Assembly (NCBI RefSeq): GCF_007673095.1
Contig: NZ_VDYZ01000002.1
Coordinates: forward strand, 286,955-350,954
Source of the DNA: Corynebacterium glyciniphilum AJ 3170
Lineage (GTDB): Bacteria > Actinomycetota > Actinomycetes > Mycobacteriales > Mycobacteriaceae
Length of the DNA: 64,000 bases
Direction of reading: 5' to 3'
Within the stretch, counting starts at the first letter, position 1; every line of letters begins with the position of its first letter. Positions 54,199-62,963 of the stretch are shown piece after piece. The notes below the pieces were generated by a model. That model saw only the letters and a list, made by a program, of their open reading frames with translations, was not told the DNA's origin and did not search any database. Made by a program: the position numbers and the translations under genes.

Positions 54199-55248
54199 TC
54201 AGCTCTCGCTCTTGGTGGCGGCGTCGGAGAGCACCTTGACGTAGTCGTCGAGGATGTAGGGGATGCCCAACGGGGTGGGCATCGCTGCGGTGCCGAGTTC
54301 GTCGTTCTCCAGCAGGACGACGGCGTCGTTCTTGATGGCGGGGATCTGTCCGAGCACCGGGTTGTCCTTCATGGCGTCGAGGAGCTCCTGGTCACCGTAG
54401 GTCACGATGATGTCGACGTCGTCGAAGACGTCGGCCTGTTCGGTGCTGATGGTGCCGCTGAAGGAGTCGTTCTCCTCGGAGAACTTCTTGATGGAGTCCG
54501 GTGCCTCCATCCCCAGGTCCTCGAAGAACATCGGTCGGGTGTCGTGGCTGGTGTAGAAGCTGACCTCGCTCAGGTCGCCGATCTCCACGTGGGTCAGGAA
54601 CATGGTCTTCTTGCCCTTGATCTCCGAGTGGGCGTCGGCAACCTCGGAGATCTGCGACTCGAGGTCGGCGATGAGGTCCTTGCCCTCGTCCTCCTTGCCG
54701 ATGGCCTTCGACTCGATCTCGATGTTCTCGCGCCACGGAGTGCCCCAGGCGACCTGGTCCTTGGGGAAGGGGATCGTAGGCGCGATCTCGGAGAGCTTGT
54801 CGTAGTCCTCCTGCTTCAAACCCGAGTACCCGGCGAGGATCACGTCCGGCGCGGTGTCGGAGACCGCCTCGAAGTCGATGCCGTCGGACTCGTCGAACAG
54901 CACAGGTTCGTCGTCGCCGCTGACACCGAGCTCGTCGAGCTGCTCCTGCACCCAGGGCAGGACGTCGGAGCCACCGAAGTTCGCCTTGGCCATGCCCACC
55001 GGGACCACACCGAGTGCCAGGGGAACTTCCTGGTTCTCGAACTGGACCGTGGCGACGCGCTCCGGCGTGCCGTCGATCTCGGTGGTACCGAATGCGTGCT
55101 CGATGGTGATCGTGTCACCCGAGCCGCCACCGGAGCCGTCGCTTCCACCGTCGTCGGAGGAGCAGGCGGTCAGGACGAGTCCGAAGACGGCAAGCAGGGA
55201 GATCAGCAGCGTACGAAGCGGTGTGCCGCGAAGTGGTGTGCGGGTCAT
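54199..55248 (-). CDS. Iron-siderophore ABC transporter substrate-binding lipoprotein
   Basis: A 349-aa lipoprotein: signal with lipobox LVLTACSS, a Ser/Gly/Asp linker, then a FepB/FhuD-type fold (ITIEHAFGTTEIDGTPERV, PDVILAGYSGLKQEDYDKLSEIAPTI). ATG 55248 follows AAAGG; upstream in-frame codons would precede the signal peptide and are rejected. First gene of the importer operon; a DtxR-box-like sequence lies about 50 nt upstream. Confidence 0.94.
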   Translation of the reverse strand: MTRTPLRGTPLRTLLISLLAVFGLVLTACSSDDGGSDGSGGGSGDTITIEHAFGTTEIDGTPERVATVQFENQEVPLALGVVPVGMAKANFGGSDVLPWVQEQLDELGVSGDDEPVLFDESDGIDFEAVSDTAPDVILAGYSGLKQEDYDKLSEIAPTIPFPKDQVAWGTPWRENIEIESKAIGKEDEGKDLIADLESQISEVADAHSEIKGKKTMFLTHVEIGDLSEVSFYTSHDTRPMFFEDLGMEAPDSIKKFSEENDSFSGTISTEQADVFDDVDIIVTYGDQELLDAMKDNPVLGQIPAIKNDAVVLLENDELGTAAMPTPLGIPYILDDYVKVLSDAATKSES

Positions 55249-55297
55249 GGGTCGAACCTTTCGGCGGAAGGGAAACGTCAGAGATGCCACACCCGAA

Positions 55298-55316
55298 TAA
55301 GGCATGCCTGCTCAAA
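55298..55316 (-). promoter_or_regulatory. Candidate DtxR box for the siderophore importer operon
   Basis: On the minus strand TTTGAGCAGGCATGCCTTA matches 11 of 19 positions of the DtxR/IdeR consensus TTAGGTTAGSCTAACCTWA as I recall it. Located directly upstream of the importer's first gene, where iron repression is expected. A moderate match. Confidence 0.4.
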
Positions 55317-55351
55317 GTAGCTTTGAGGGTACCCTGGCCGCAATCGCGTAT

Positions 55352-56209
55352 TCAGGACATGCCACTGCGCGATTCGGACATCGGCACCGGGGCAGCCCCC
55401 GTAACAGTCAGTGCCAGCCCCTCGGCGTGACCGCGGAACTGCCCCGGGGTCATCCCGGTCGTCCTGCGAAATGCCGTGATGAAAGCGCTCGTGGACCGGT
55501 ACCCCACACCCTCCGCCACCTCGGCGATATCCAGTCCCGCACCCAGCATCGCAACGGCGTGAGTGGCCCGGGCCATCGCAGTCCACCGGCTGAACCCCAG
55601 TCCCGTTTCGGACTCGAAGGTACGCGTCACCGTCTTCGTGCTCACACCCAGCCGTGAAGCCCACACACTGAGGGTCGTCTGATCACGCGGATCGGATCTC
55701 ATTCTGTCGACGATCGGCCCCACCAGTGGCGACGTCGGCACCTCAAGGACAAGCTGATGGACGGACGGGGAGATGACGTCCAGGATCATCCGTTCAGTGA
55801 GCCGGTAAGACCCCCCGGACAGCTCATCGGTCATCAGCCGGTCAATCAGCAATGCGAGCAGTGGCGTCAGCTTCACCGTCACCGGACTGTCGGCGAGAGC
55901 GGGGGTATCGACGGTGAAGTGGACCGCCCGTTGCCGGGCCCCGGCGTGCGCGCGCCCCGAGTGCGGAACACCGGCGGGGATCCAGAGTGCGACTCTCCCC
56001 GCGATCGTCCACAGTCGCTGCCCGGTACGCACCATTCCCGAGCCGATGTCGTGCCAGACCAGTTCATGTGTGGGATGCGAGTGTTCGGCCCAGGCCGTCT
56101 CCCGGTCAAGCACTTCGTCCCGCCCGAAGGCGCGGACCGGAAATGTCAGCTCACCTGCACCGTACATGGGCAGATGACGGACCTCTGCACCCTGGGCATC
56201 CACCGTCAC
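55352..56209 (-). CDS. AraC-family transcriptional regulator
   Basis: About 285 aa. An N-terminal cupin-like sensor (HSHPTHELVWHDIGSG, IPAGVPHSGRAH) is followed by two C-terminal helix-turn-helix motifs (LSVWASRLGVSTKTVTRTFESETGLGFSRW and DIAEVAEGVGYRSTSAFITAFRRTTGMTPGQFR). It is placed between siderophore uptake genes and cotranscribed with the truncated siderophore-interacting protein gene (overlap GTGA at 56206-56209), so it probably controls iron acquisition. GTG 56203 is an alternative start with a better placed GGGGGA. Comparable iron-linked AraC regulators (RipA) are known in C. glutamicum, but orthology is not claimed. Confidence 0.9.
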   Translation of the reverse strand: MTVDAQGAEVRHLPMYGAGELTFPVRAFGRDEVLDRETAWAEHSHPTHELVWHDIGSGMVRTGQRLWTIAGRVALWIPAGVPHSGRAHAGARQRAVHFTVDTPALADSPVTVKLTPLLALLIDRLMTDELSGGSYRLTERMILDVISPSVHQLVLEVPTSPLVGPIVDRMRSDPRDQTTLSVWASRLGVSTKTVTRTFESETGLGFSRWTAMARATHAVAMLGAGLDIAEVAEGVGYRSTSAFITAFRRTTGMTPGQFRGHAEGLALTVTGAAPVPMSESRSGMS

Positions 56210-56610
56210 TCCCCCAGACTGACACGTTCAGCCAACGCCGGTTCGTGTACATCTCCGCCCCTGGAGACCGCATGGCGGAATTTCACGACGTCCCCCGGGA
56301 CAACCTCCTGCAACCATTGCGCCAGTACCCCGTGGTCGTGTCGTGCAATGTCCGTGGTGATGGTCCGGCTGTCTTCCTCAAAGGAGCGCACAGTAAGTGC
56401 CCTCAACACCGGTTGGGTCACCTCCCACGCAGGAAGTCCGTCCGCCGGGCAACAATCCCGGTACTCCGCAAGAGAACCACCGGTGAGGGCGATTCGGGTG
56501 TATCCGAGCGAGAGTTCGGTCCTGTCCGCCACAGTGACAGCCGGACTGAACAGGGTCCGGGCTTTCCCGGACGCACGGATGGCCGATTCGAGGGATTCCA
56601 TAGACCACAC
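56206..56610 (-). CDS. Truncated siderophore-interacting (SIP/ViuB-like) flavin-domain protein
   Basis: A 134-aa protein resembling only the N-terminal FAD-binding barrel of SIP ferric-siderophore reductases: RIALTGGSLAEYRDCCPADGLPAWEVTQP followed by RALTVRSFEEDSRTITTDIARHDHGVLAQWLQEVVPGDVV. The family motif RxYTVR(x)(Y/F) reads RALTVRSF, and HxxGPAxxWA reads HDHGVLAQWL. The C-terminal NADPH-binding SIP domain (about 130 aa) is absent and the frame ends cleanly at the AraC gene, so it is either a decayed reductase or a small flavin protein. GTG 56610 lies 5 to 6 nt after TATACT on the minus strand, implying a leaderless mRNA. Confidence 0.65.
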   Translation of the reverse strand: MWSMESLESAIRASGKARTLFSPAVTVADRTELSLGYTRIALTGGSLAEYRDCCPADGLPAWEVTQPVLRALTVRSFEEDSRTITTDIARHDHGVLAQWLQEVVPGDVVKFRHAVSRGGDVHEPALAERVSLGE

Positions 56611-56613
56611 AAC

Positions 56614-56632
56614 TTAGTATAGGCTTCGCTTC
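56614..56632. promoter_or_regulatory. DtxR-box-like site between divergent siderophore genes
   Basis: TTAGTATAGGCTTCGCTTC matches 12 of 19 positions of the DtxR consensus, with TTAG and TAGGCT intact. It contains the -10 boxes of both directions: TAGTAT (56615-56620, plus) and TATACT (56616-56621, minus). One bound repressor would silence both genes. Confidence 0.55.
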
Positions 56633-56633
56633 C

Positions 56634-57632
56634 ATGACAACTTTCCCCACACAAAGTCGCCGCCGACGCGGCACCGCCGCCGCCGCGATCTTCCTCGCAG
56701 CCACCGTCCTGACCGCCTGCTCCGACAACGATGATTCCGGATCAGAAGCGTCAGAGACAACCACGTCAGGCCCCGTGACCGTCACCCACTCGATGGGCAC
56801 GACCGAGGTACCGAGGAACCCGGAGAAGGTCGTGAGCTTTTCGCCGGCATGGACCGACGCCTTCAGCGCCCTGGGCAGTCCCGTGGACATCGAGTACCGG
56901 ATCGACGGCTACGACGACGACAAACCCTGGGCGACCAACGATTCAGGACGGGTCGAGACCTACTCCGCAGATGCGACCGGGCGGAGCGACAACAGCGAGG
57001 ACATCGCCGCGGAGGACCCGGACGTCATTTTCGTGAGTTACGTTCCCGACCAGGCCGCCTACGACAAGCTCAACGCCATCGCGCCCACCGTCGCGGTCGT
57101 CGGGGACAACACCCAGTCGGACGACTGGCGTGAGGTCACCGAGCTGGCCGGCGAGATCCTGGACCGGTCCGGCGACGCCGCTGACCTGATTCAGGCCGTG
57201 GGCGACAAGATCGCCGAGACGAAGGACGCCCACCCCGGACTCGACGGCGCCAGCGCTGCTTTCGGACAGATCAGTGAGCAGGGGCTCGCCGTGGTCACCG
57301 ACGACAATGATCCGGCGAACACATTCCTGAGTGACCTGGGTATGAGCGTTCCCGAGGAGATCAGGTCCGCCAGCCAGGACGGCTCACGTGCCTTCATCGC
57401 CGAGGAGAACATCGACATGTTGAACACCGACTTCCTGGCGATGTGGGCTATCGGGGTCAATCCGTCGGACCTCAAGGGGTGGGACCAGCTCACCGCGGTC
57501 AGGAGCGGGGCTGCCTACCTGCCTGACCAGACGTCCGCCATGGCACTGAGTCAACCCACAGTTGCCTCGGTGCCGTGGACCGTGGACGAGCTCAACGAGA
57601 ACTTCACGGCGGTGGACGACGCCCGCTCCTGA
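56634..57632 (+). CDS. Second siderophore-type ABC substrate-binding lipoprotein
   Basis: A 332-aa lipoprotein. Basic N-terminus, hydrophobic segment, lipobox VLTACSD (Cys about 29), then VTVTHSMGTTEVPRNPEKVVSFSPAWTDAFSALG and EDPDVIFVSYVPDQAAYDKLNAIAPTVAVV, typical of FepB/FecB-type binding proteins. It has no transport genes of its own; it may share the permease/ATPase at 51.3-54.2 kb and widen its ligand range. The ATG lies 13 nt after TAGTAT with no Shine-Dalgarno. Iron repression through the DtxR-like box is likely. Confidence 0.92.
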   Translation: MTTFPTQSRRRRGTAAAAIFLAATVLTACSDNDDSGSEASETTTSGPVTVTHSMGTTEVPRNPEKVVSFSPAWTDAFSALGSPVDIEYRIDGYDDDKPWATNDSGRVETYSADATGRSDNSEDIAAEDPDVIFVSYVPDQAAYDKLNAIAPTVAVVGDNTQSDDWREVTELAGEILDRSGDAADLIQAVGDKIAETKDAHPGLDGASAAFGQISEQGLAVVTDDNDPANTFLSDLGMSVPEEIRSASQDGSRAFIAEENIDMLNTDFLAMWAIGVNPSDLKGWDQLTAVRSGAAYLPDQTSAMALSQPTVASVPWTVDELNENFTAVDDARS

Positions 57633-57679
57633 CGGCCATTCACCCGCGCCGACGTGTCCCGTGCTCTAGCGTTGGCTCC

Positions 57680-58489
57680 ATGACCGGTCTTCCCACCCTC
57701 ACCATCACCGACGGTCCCACACGGATCGCCCATGTCCGGCTCAACCGTCCGGACAAGCTGAACTCCCTCACGCTCGAGATCCTCGACGAACTGGTGTCGA
57801 TCACCCGGAGCATCCGCAAGGACCGCACCATCCGTGCGGTGATCGTCTCCGGGGAGGGCCGCTCCTTCAGCGCCGGCCTGGACTTCGCCTCGGCGATGAA
57901 GAAACCATCGTCGATGGTGTCGTCGTTCCTGTCCCGTCCGTGGCGCGGGACGAACCAGTTCCAGGAAGCGTGCTGGGGTTTCCGTCGCCTGCCCGTGCCG
58001 GTGATCGCTGCCGTACACGGACACTGCTTCGGTGGCGGCCTGCAGCTGGCACTCGCCGCGGACTGGCGGTTCACCACCTCCGACGCCCAGTGGAGCATCC
58101 TCGAGTCGAAGTGGGGTCTGGTCCCGGACATGTCGGGCATGCAGACCCTGCCGCAGCAGCTGCGGGCGGACGTCCTGAAGAAACTGACGATGACCGGAGA
58201 GGTCTTCGACGGTCGCACTGCAGTCGAGTACGGCCTGGCCAGCGAGGTTTCGGAGAATCCGGTCGAGGAGGCAGAAAAACTCGCCGCCGTTATCGCGACG
58301 CGCTCCCCCGACTCCGTGGCCTACACCAAAAAGCTCGTGGACGAGACCTGGTCACGCGGCCCCTACACCACCTTCCTACGGGAGCGTCTGCGTCAGTTCC
58401 GTCTACTCGCCGCGGAGAACACCCGCGTGGCGCAGAAAGCGGCGGCGAAGAAGGCCGCGCCCGTGTTCCAGCGGCGCGGGGTACGCTGA
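57680..58489 (+). CDS. Enoyl-CoA hydratase/isomerase family protein
   Basis: A 269-aa crotonase-fold protein. Oxyanion-hole motifs GEGRSFSAGLDFAS and AAVHGHCFGGGLQLALAADWR are present. The acid/base region reads ESKWGLVPDMSGMQTLPQ, with Asp where classic hydratases have a Gly-rich PGxGGTQR turn, as in many dienoyl-CoA-isomerase-like members, so hydratase activity is not certain. TAGCGT lies 7 nt before the ATG, suggesting a leaderless start. No fatty-acid degradation genes adjoin it. Confidence 0.9.
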   Translation: MTGLPTLTITDGPTRIAHVRLNRPDKLNSLTLEILDELVSITRSIRKDRTIRAVIVSGEGRSFSAGLDFASAMKKPSSMVSSFLSRPWRGTNQFQEACWGFRRLPVPVIAAVHGHCFGGGLQLALAADWRFTTSDAQWSILESKWGLVPDMSGMQTLPQQLRADVLKKLTMTGEVFDGRTAVEYGLASEVSENPVEEAEKLAAVIATRSPDSVAYTKKLVDETWSRGPYTTFLRERLRQFRLLAAENTRVAQKAAAKKAAPVFQRRGVR

Positions 58490-58508
58490 CGCTGCATGTT
58501 CTCGGGGG

Positions 58509-59105
58509 TCAGTCCAGGTCGTCGCGGCAGTTCAGCGGATCTCCCCTGTCCACCTGAATCACGTCCAACGCAGATTCCCCCAGCTTTTCAGCAAGTAGCT
58601 CCCCTCCACTGATGAAGAGAGAGTTGGAGTAGATGGGGCAACTGATCAGAAAAGAACCGTCCTTCGGCCAGACGTAGACAGGCATGTGGGGACGACCCGG
58701 GTTCTCGACGCTAAAAGCGGTCAGCCAGTTCAGTGGTGCCTGTTTGATCGCCAGGCCTCCGTAGCGCCCGAAAGGAAGGGGAGCGTCATGGCCGAATACG
58801 GATACGGACCCTACGCCACCGACTTCACCCGCGTACCCCGGCCACAAAGCGAATGTAACGTCAGTCGAGGTACGCAGACCCGGCACCACCTCAGTCAGAA
58901 TGCGGAGGATAGTCCCGACACTATGCCTGTCGCATTCCCCGCTCGCCGGCCGCTGTTTCGACGGCCTACCGAACTCCAGAAGATCTGAAGTACCGTCTTC
59001 AGATTCCAGCAGAGGGAACACCCGGAGGACCGCATGATGTTCCAGATCACTGAAACCGTCTACCAGTGATTCATCTGCCAGAACTCGTGGAATATGAGAG
59101 ACCAT
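58509..59105 (-). CDS. Hypothetical protein downstream of gluQ
   Basis: A 198-aa protein with no family I can name. It starts VSHIPRVLADESLVDGFSDLEHHAV; the C-terminal third (VYVWPKDGSFLISCPIYSNSLFISGGELLAEKL) has a pattern vaguely like small immunity-type proteins, but this is not enough for a call. Base composition is visibly lower in GC than the neighbours, hinting at recent acquisition. ATG 59105 follows AAAGGA closely; ATG 59120 is an alternative. It begins 11 nt after the gluQ stop and is probably cotranscribed. Confidence 0.6.
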   Translation of the reverse strand: MVSHIPRVLADESLVDGFSDLEHHAVLRVFPLLESEDGTSDLLEFGRPSKQRPASGECDRHSVGTILRILTEVVPGLRTSTDVTFALWPGYAGEVGGVGSVSVFGHDAPLPFGRYGGLAIKQAPLNWLTAFSVENPGRPHMPVYVWPKDGSFLISCPIYSNSLFISGGELLAEKLGESALDVIQVDRGDPLNCRDDLD

Positions 59106-59116
59106 ATTTCCTTTCG

Positions 59117-60028
59117 TCATCCCCACGCCACCGGCTCACGGGACAACAGCGCCGGATCGCGCAGTACGTCCTCCCCGATCGACCGGTCAATCCATGCGCG
59201 TGCAGCGCGTCCCTTCTCCTCCAGCGTGTCCCCCGGCATCTCCCGCAGCGTGACCGCCCCGTCCCGCTTCGCCAGCCGGTCGCCGGTCGGTCCGAGCACC
59301 AGGGGGACGTGCACGTACTCCACCTCGGGAAGGTCCAGCAGGTGCGCCAGGTAGGCCTGCCGCGGCGCGGAACTCAACAGGTCGTCGCCCCGGACGACCT
59401 GGTCGACGCCGGCCAGCGTGTCATCGACGACGACAGCGAGATTGTAGGCGAAGCCTACGTCGGCACCCCCCTGGCCGCCGCGCCTGAGCACCATGTCGTC
59501 GACATCGCCGGTGTAGTACCCGCCCTCGACGGCGAAAGCCTCCCGTACCGTCCACTCGCTGACCTGGGCACGCAGCCGCAGGGACGGGACGCGCCCCTCG
59601 GCGGCGAGGGCGTCCCGACGCCGTTCCCGGTCGGCGTCATCCAGGTCACGGCAGGTTCCGGGATAGTGCCCCGGGACGACGTGCGGCGCGCGTGCGGCCT
59701 CGCGGATGTCCTTGCGGGAGCAGTAGCACTCGTAGACCAGACCGTCCTCCTGGAGTCGTTCCAGTGCCACGTCGTACCGGTCGACGGTCTCCGACTGCCG
59801 TGCCACCGCCCCATCCCAGTGGACACCGACGGCCTCAAGGTCCTCGAGCTGGCGGTCGGCGGAGATCTCCGAGGACCGTGACGCGTCGATGTCATCGATA
59901 CGCAGGACGAACCCGCGTCCCGTGGCACGCGCCCAGGCTTCGGCGAGCACGGCGGTGCGCAGGTTACCGAGGTGCAGGTCACCACTGGGGCTCGGCGCGT
60001 AGCGGCCGTTGGTGCGGGAGTCCGTCAT
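59117..60028 (-). CDS. gluQ: Glutamyl-Q tRNA(Asp) synthetase
   Basis: A 303-aa truncated glutamyl-tRNA synthetase paralogue that attaches glutamate to queuosine in tRNA-Asp. It has [26 protein letters not shown] (HIGH-like motif), the zinc ligands ECYCSRKDI and [25 protein letters not shown], and [12 protein letters not shown] in place of KMSKS. The anticodon-binding domain is absent, as usual for the family. TATCCT lies 7 nt before ATG 60028 on the minus strand, so a leaderless transcript is likely. Confidence 0.94.
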   Translation of the reverse strand: MTDSRTNGRYAPSPSGDLHLGNLRTAVLAEAWARATGRGFVLRIDDIDASRSSEISADRQLEDLEAVGVHWDGAVARQSETVDRYDVALERLQEDGLVYECYCSRKDIREAARAPHVVPGHYPGTCRDLDDADRERRRDALAAEGRVPSLRLRAQVSEWTVREAFAVEGGYYTGDVDDMVLRRGGQGGADVGFAYNLAVVVDDTLAGVDQVVRGDDLLSSAPRQAYLAHLLDLPEVEYVHVPLVLGPTGDRLAKRDGAVTLREMPGDTLEEKGRAARAWIDRSIGEDVLRDPALLSREPVAWG

Positions 60029-60143
60029 GGCATTCAGGATAACGCCGGGTCTGCACACCGGCAGCTCCCAGGTGCCGGACAGCGAGCGCAGGTAGCGTTG
60101 GTGTGGTCCACCTATCCGTCACCATGCGCATGGAGGCGCTGAC

Positions 60144-60776
60144 ATGGGATATTCTCACCAGAACCGATACGACGGCTCCCCGGATCCGGCGGCGCTGTGG
60201 AACCTGCTCGAGAACGTGCGCGGATACCTGCCGTTCCCTGCGCAGGCCACGACGCAGGAGCAGGGCCGCCGCACGTCCCGACCCCGCCGGAGTGTGCACG
60301 CGACCGTGCTCGGCGTCCTCGCGGACGGGCCCCGCCACGGCGGTCAGGTCGTCCGCGAGATCGCCGACCGTCACGACGCACAGGACGGCCATGAACCGCC
60401 GGGGGCTGCGGAGGTCTACCCGGAGCTGCAGCTCCTCGTCGACGAAGGCTTGGCGACCGTGGAGGAGTCCGACGGCCGTCGGACGTACACGTTGACCGAC
60501 GCAGGACGTGCCGAGGCCGACGAGGTCACGGAGGACGACTCGGCCCCGGCACCGTGGGACGCGTTCACCCGTCTCTTCGACGGCCGTGGAGAACTGCCGA
60601 AATCCGGGGTGAAGCTCGGCCAGGCGGTGCATCAGATCGCTCTCAGCGGCACCGAGGACCAGCGACGTCGTGCCACGGCCCTGCTCGACGAGACCCGCCG
60701 TCAGATCTACGGCATCCTCGCCGAGGGCAACGGTGCCGACAGTGCCGACAGTGCCGACGGTGTCCCGGAAGTCTGA
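60144..60776 (+). CDS. PadR-family transcriptional regulator
   Basis: A 210-aa regulator. The winged-helix PadR domain spans about 48-125 (VHATVLGVLADGPRHGGQVVREIADRH, AEVYPELQLLVDEGLATVEESDGRRTYTLTDAGR), followed by a helical tail for dimerisation. ATG follows GGAGGCGC by 4 nt. Its 3' end overlaps the start of the ABC1 kinase gene in another frame. A 9-bp repeat near the end encodes ADSADSAD. Possible control of the adjacent kinase gene is inferred from position. Confidence 0.88.
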   Translation: MGYSHQNRYDGSPDPAALWNLLENVRGYLPFPAQATTQEQGRRTSRPRRSVHATVLGVLADGPRHGGQVVREIADRHDAQDGHEPPGAAEVYPELQLLVDEGLATVEESDGRRTYTLTDAGRAEADEVTEDDSAPAPWDAFTRLFDGRGELPKSGVKLGQAVHQIALSGTEDQRRRATALLDETRRQIYGILAEGNGADSADSADGVPEV

Positions 60777-62487
60777 CCGGCGGACCGACCGGAGAGCTCT
60801 TCGCCGCCGTTACCGGCGCATCACCACGTTCGGCCTGCGGTTGATGGTGCAGATGTGGTGCTTCGAGATCATGTTGCCACGTCTCGGTCTGCGGAGGCTC
60901 AGCCAGCGCGGCCAGGAGCGCCGGTTCGTCCGTGCGGCCGCCCGCTTCCGCGTCCTGGCCACCGGGCTCGGTGGCCTGATGATCAAGGTCGGCCAGTTCA
61001 TGTCGACCCGGATCGACATTCTGCCGTCCTCGGTCACCGACGAACTCGCCGAGCTGCAGGACAAGGTCCCGGCGGAGGATGCGGCCGCCATGATCGCGCT
61101 GGCCGAGTCTGACCTGGGTATGCCGCTCACGCGGGCGTTCGACGCGTTCTCACCGCAGCCGTTGGCGGCGGCATCCCTGGGCCAGGCGTACAAGGCCCGG
61201 TTGCGGGCGCAGGACGCCGCGGACGTCGGCTTCACCGACGTCGTGGTGAAGATCCAACGTCCGGGTATCGCCGATATCGTGGAGGTTGACCTGGCCGCCC
61301 TCCGTCGCATCGCCGGATGGCTGTCGCGGATCCGGTTCATCGCCACCCGGGCCGACGTACCGGCTCTGGTCGAGGAGTTCGCCCGCACCAGCTACGAGGA
61401 GATCGACTACCTGCATGAAGGGGCGCAAGCAGATGCTTTCCGCACAAGTTTCCAGGCAGACTCCCCGCTCGTGGACGCCCCGACGGTGGTGTGGGAGCGC
61501 AGCACCCGACGCGTCCTGACCCTGCAGGATGTCACGGCGATCAAGATCAGTGATGTCGACGGCCTGCGCTCCGTCGGTATCGACCCGTCGGCGGTCGCTG
61601 AACGGCTCGCCGAGTCGATGTTCACGCAGCTCTTCGACACCGGCCATTTCCATGCCGACCCTCACCCGGGAAATATCTTCGTCACACCGGACGACACCGG
61701 TGGCACCGACGGGTTCCGCCTGACTTTCATCGATTTCGGGATGACCGGCACCGTCGATGACGAGCTCAAGTCGCAGCTCCAGGACCTGGTGGTCGCGGTG
61801 GGGATGCAGGACGGGCCGGGCATGGTCGACGCCATGAAACACCTGGGGGTGTTGCTCCCGACCGCGGATACCGCGGAACTGCAGGTGGCGATGACGGAGC
61901 TCTTCGCCCGCTTCGGCGGGATGGGGGTCATGGACCTGCAACATGTCGACCCCCGCGAGTTCGAGGATTTCGCCAGACGGTTCCGTGACGTCATCCGCTC
62001 GATGCCGTTCCAGCTTCCGGAGAACTTCCTGCTGATCATGCGGGCCGTGTCGATGCTCTCCGGACTGTGTTCCACGCTGGACCCCAGGTTCAACATCTGG
62101 GATTCGGTGGAGCCCTTCGCCGCGCGGCTGATCAGGGAACGGGCAGGTTCCTCGGCAAAGGACCTGGCACACCGTGCGCTCACCACGACGGTGACCACCG
62201 CCCGCGTGCTCGGACGCCTGCCCCGACGCCTGGACAATGCGATCACCATGATCGAGAGTGGCGACCTCTCGGTCAACACCCCGCAGGTCGAGCGGCAGCT
62301 CAAACGTCTGGAACGGGCGGCGGTGCGCGTCGTCGCCGCGATCATCTTCGTCGGACTCGTCATCGGCGGTGCGGTGCTCCGCGGCAGTGCCGACGGTGGC
62401 ATCGCCTTCGGCATCGGTACGTCCATGATGGTGATCTCGGTGCTGCCGTTCCTGTACGCGCTGGTGGGCGGTCGCGGGACCGGGTAG
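60733..62487 (+). CDS. ABC1/AarF (UbiB-like) atypical kinase
   Basis: A 584-aa membrane-associated kinase-like protein. Family motifs: KVGQFMSTRIDILP (KxGQ), AAASLGQAYKARL (Ala-rich nucleotide loop), VVVKIQRPG (VAVK-like Lys), HFHADPHPGNIF and FIDFGMTG (metal-binding DFG). Two hydrophobic helices close the C-terminus (VVAAIIFVGLVIGGAVL and SMMVISVLPFLYAL). UbiB-type proteins support quinone or lipid metabolism. Four in-frame GTGs at 60733, 60742, 60751 and 60760 lie in a 9-bp repeat; 60733 has GAGGG 5 nt upstream and is chosen, but 60760 is possible. Confidence 0.92.
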   Translation: MPTVPTVPTVSRKSDRRTDRRALRRRYRRITTFGLRLMVQMWCFEIMLPRLGLRRLSQRGQERRFVRAAARFRVLATGLGGLMIKVGQFMSTRIDILPSSVTDELAELQDKVPAEDAAAMIALAESDLGMPLTRAFDAFSPQPLAAASLGQAYKARLRAQDAADVGFTDVVVKIQRPGIADIVEVDLAALRRIAGWLSRIRFIATRADVPALVEEFARTSYEEIDYLHEGAQADAFRTSFQADSPLVDAPTVVWERSTRRVLTLQDVTAIKISDVDGLRSVGIDPSAVAERLAESMFTQLFDTGHFHADPHPGNIFVTPDDTGGTDGFRLTFIDFGMTGTVDDELKSQLQDLVVAVGMQDGPGMVDAMKHLGVLLPTADTAELQVAMTELFARFGGMGVMDLQHVDPREFEDFARRFRDVIRSMPFQLPENFLLIMRAVSMLSGLCSTLDPRFNIWDSVEPFAARLIRERAGSSAKDLAHRALTTTVTTARVLGRLPRRLDNAITMIESGDLSVNTPQVERQLKRLERAAVRVVAAIIFVGLVIGGAVLRGSADGGIAFGIGTSMMVISVLPFLYALVGGRGTG

Positions 62488-62498
62488 TCTTCCCGGTC

Positions 62499-62954
62499 AT
62501 GGCTGACCATGTCCGCACCGCGGCACGGGTGGTGCTCCTCGACCCGTCGTCCCGTGTCCTGCTCTTCGAGGGCCGGGATCTTTCCGACGCCACCGACACC
62601 GTGCGGTTCTGGTTCACGGTCGGCGGGGGTTGCGAGGACGGCGAGGCGCTGCATGGTGCTGCCGTCCGGGAGCTCCGTGAGGAGACGGGTCTGGAAGGGC
62701 TTGAGATCATCGGCCCGTTCCACCGTAGGGAGTTCGATTTCGTCGACCATGGTGTGGCCCGACATCAGGTCGAGCACTTCTTCGCAGCCCGTGCACCGGC
62801 GTCTCGGTGGAGTACCGGTGGGTGGACGGAGCTGGAGAGGGCCGCGATGGTCACGGCCCGGTGGTGGAGCGTGACGGAACTCCGTGAAACGGAGGTGCGG
62901 TACTTCCCCGAGAACCTCCCGGAGCTTCTGTCTCAGGCAGCGGAGCTCGTCTAG
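62499..62954 (+). CDS. Nudix hydrolase
   Basis: A 151-aa Nudix protein. The Nudix box GGCEDGEALHGAAVRELREETGLEG matches Gx5Ex7REUxEExGU and binds Mg2+. The N-terminal HVRTAARVVLLDPSSRVLLFEG is typical. Substrate (a nucleoside diphosphate derivative) is unknown. TAGTCT lies 8 nt before the ATG, so the start may be leaderless; it begins 11 nt after the kinase stop. Confidence 0.92.
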   Translation: MADHVRTAARVVLLDPSSRVLLFEGRDLSDATDTVRFWFTVGGGCEDGEALHGAAVRELREETGLEGLEIIGPFHRREFDFVDHGVARHQVEHFFAARAPASRWSTGGWTELERAAMVTARWWSVTELRETEVRYFPENLPELLSQAAELV

Positions 62955-62963
62955 ACTTCATGA

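Noticed and set aside
60786..61400. Minus-strand frames opposite the ABC1 kinase gene
   Set aside because: Shadows of the kinase gene, which has all family motifs in the plus strand.
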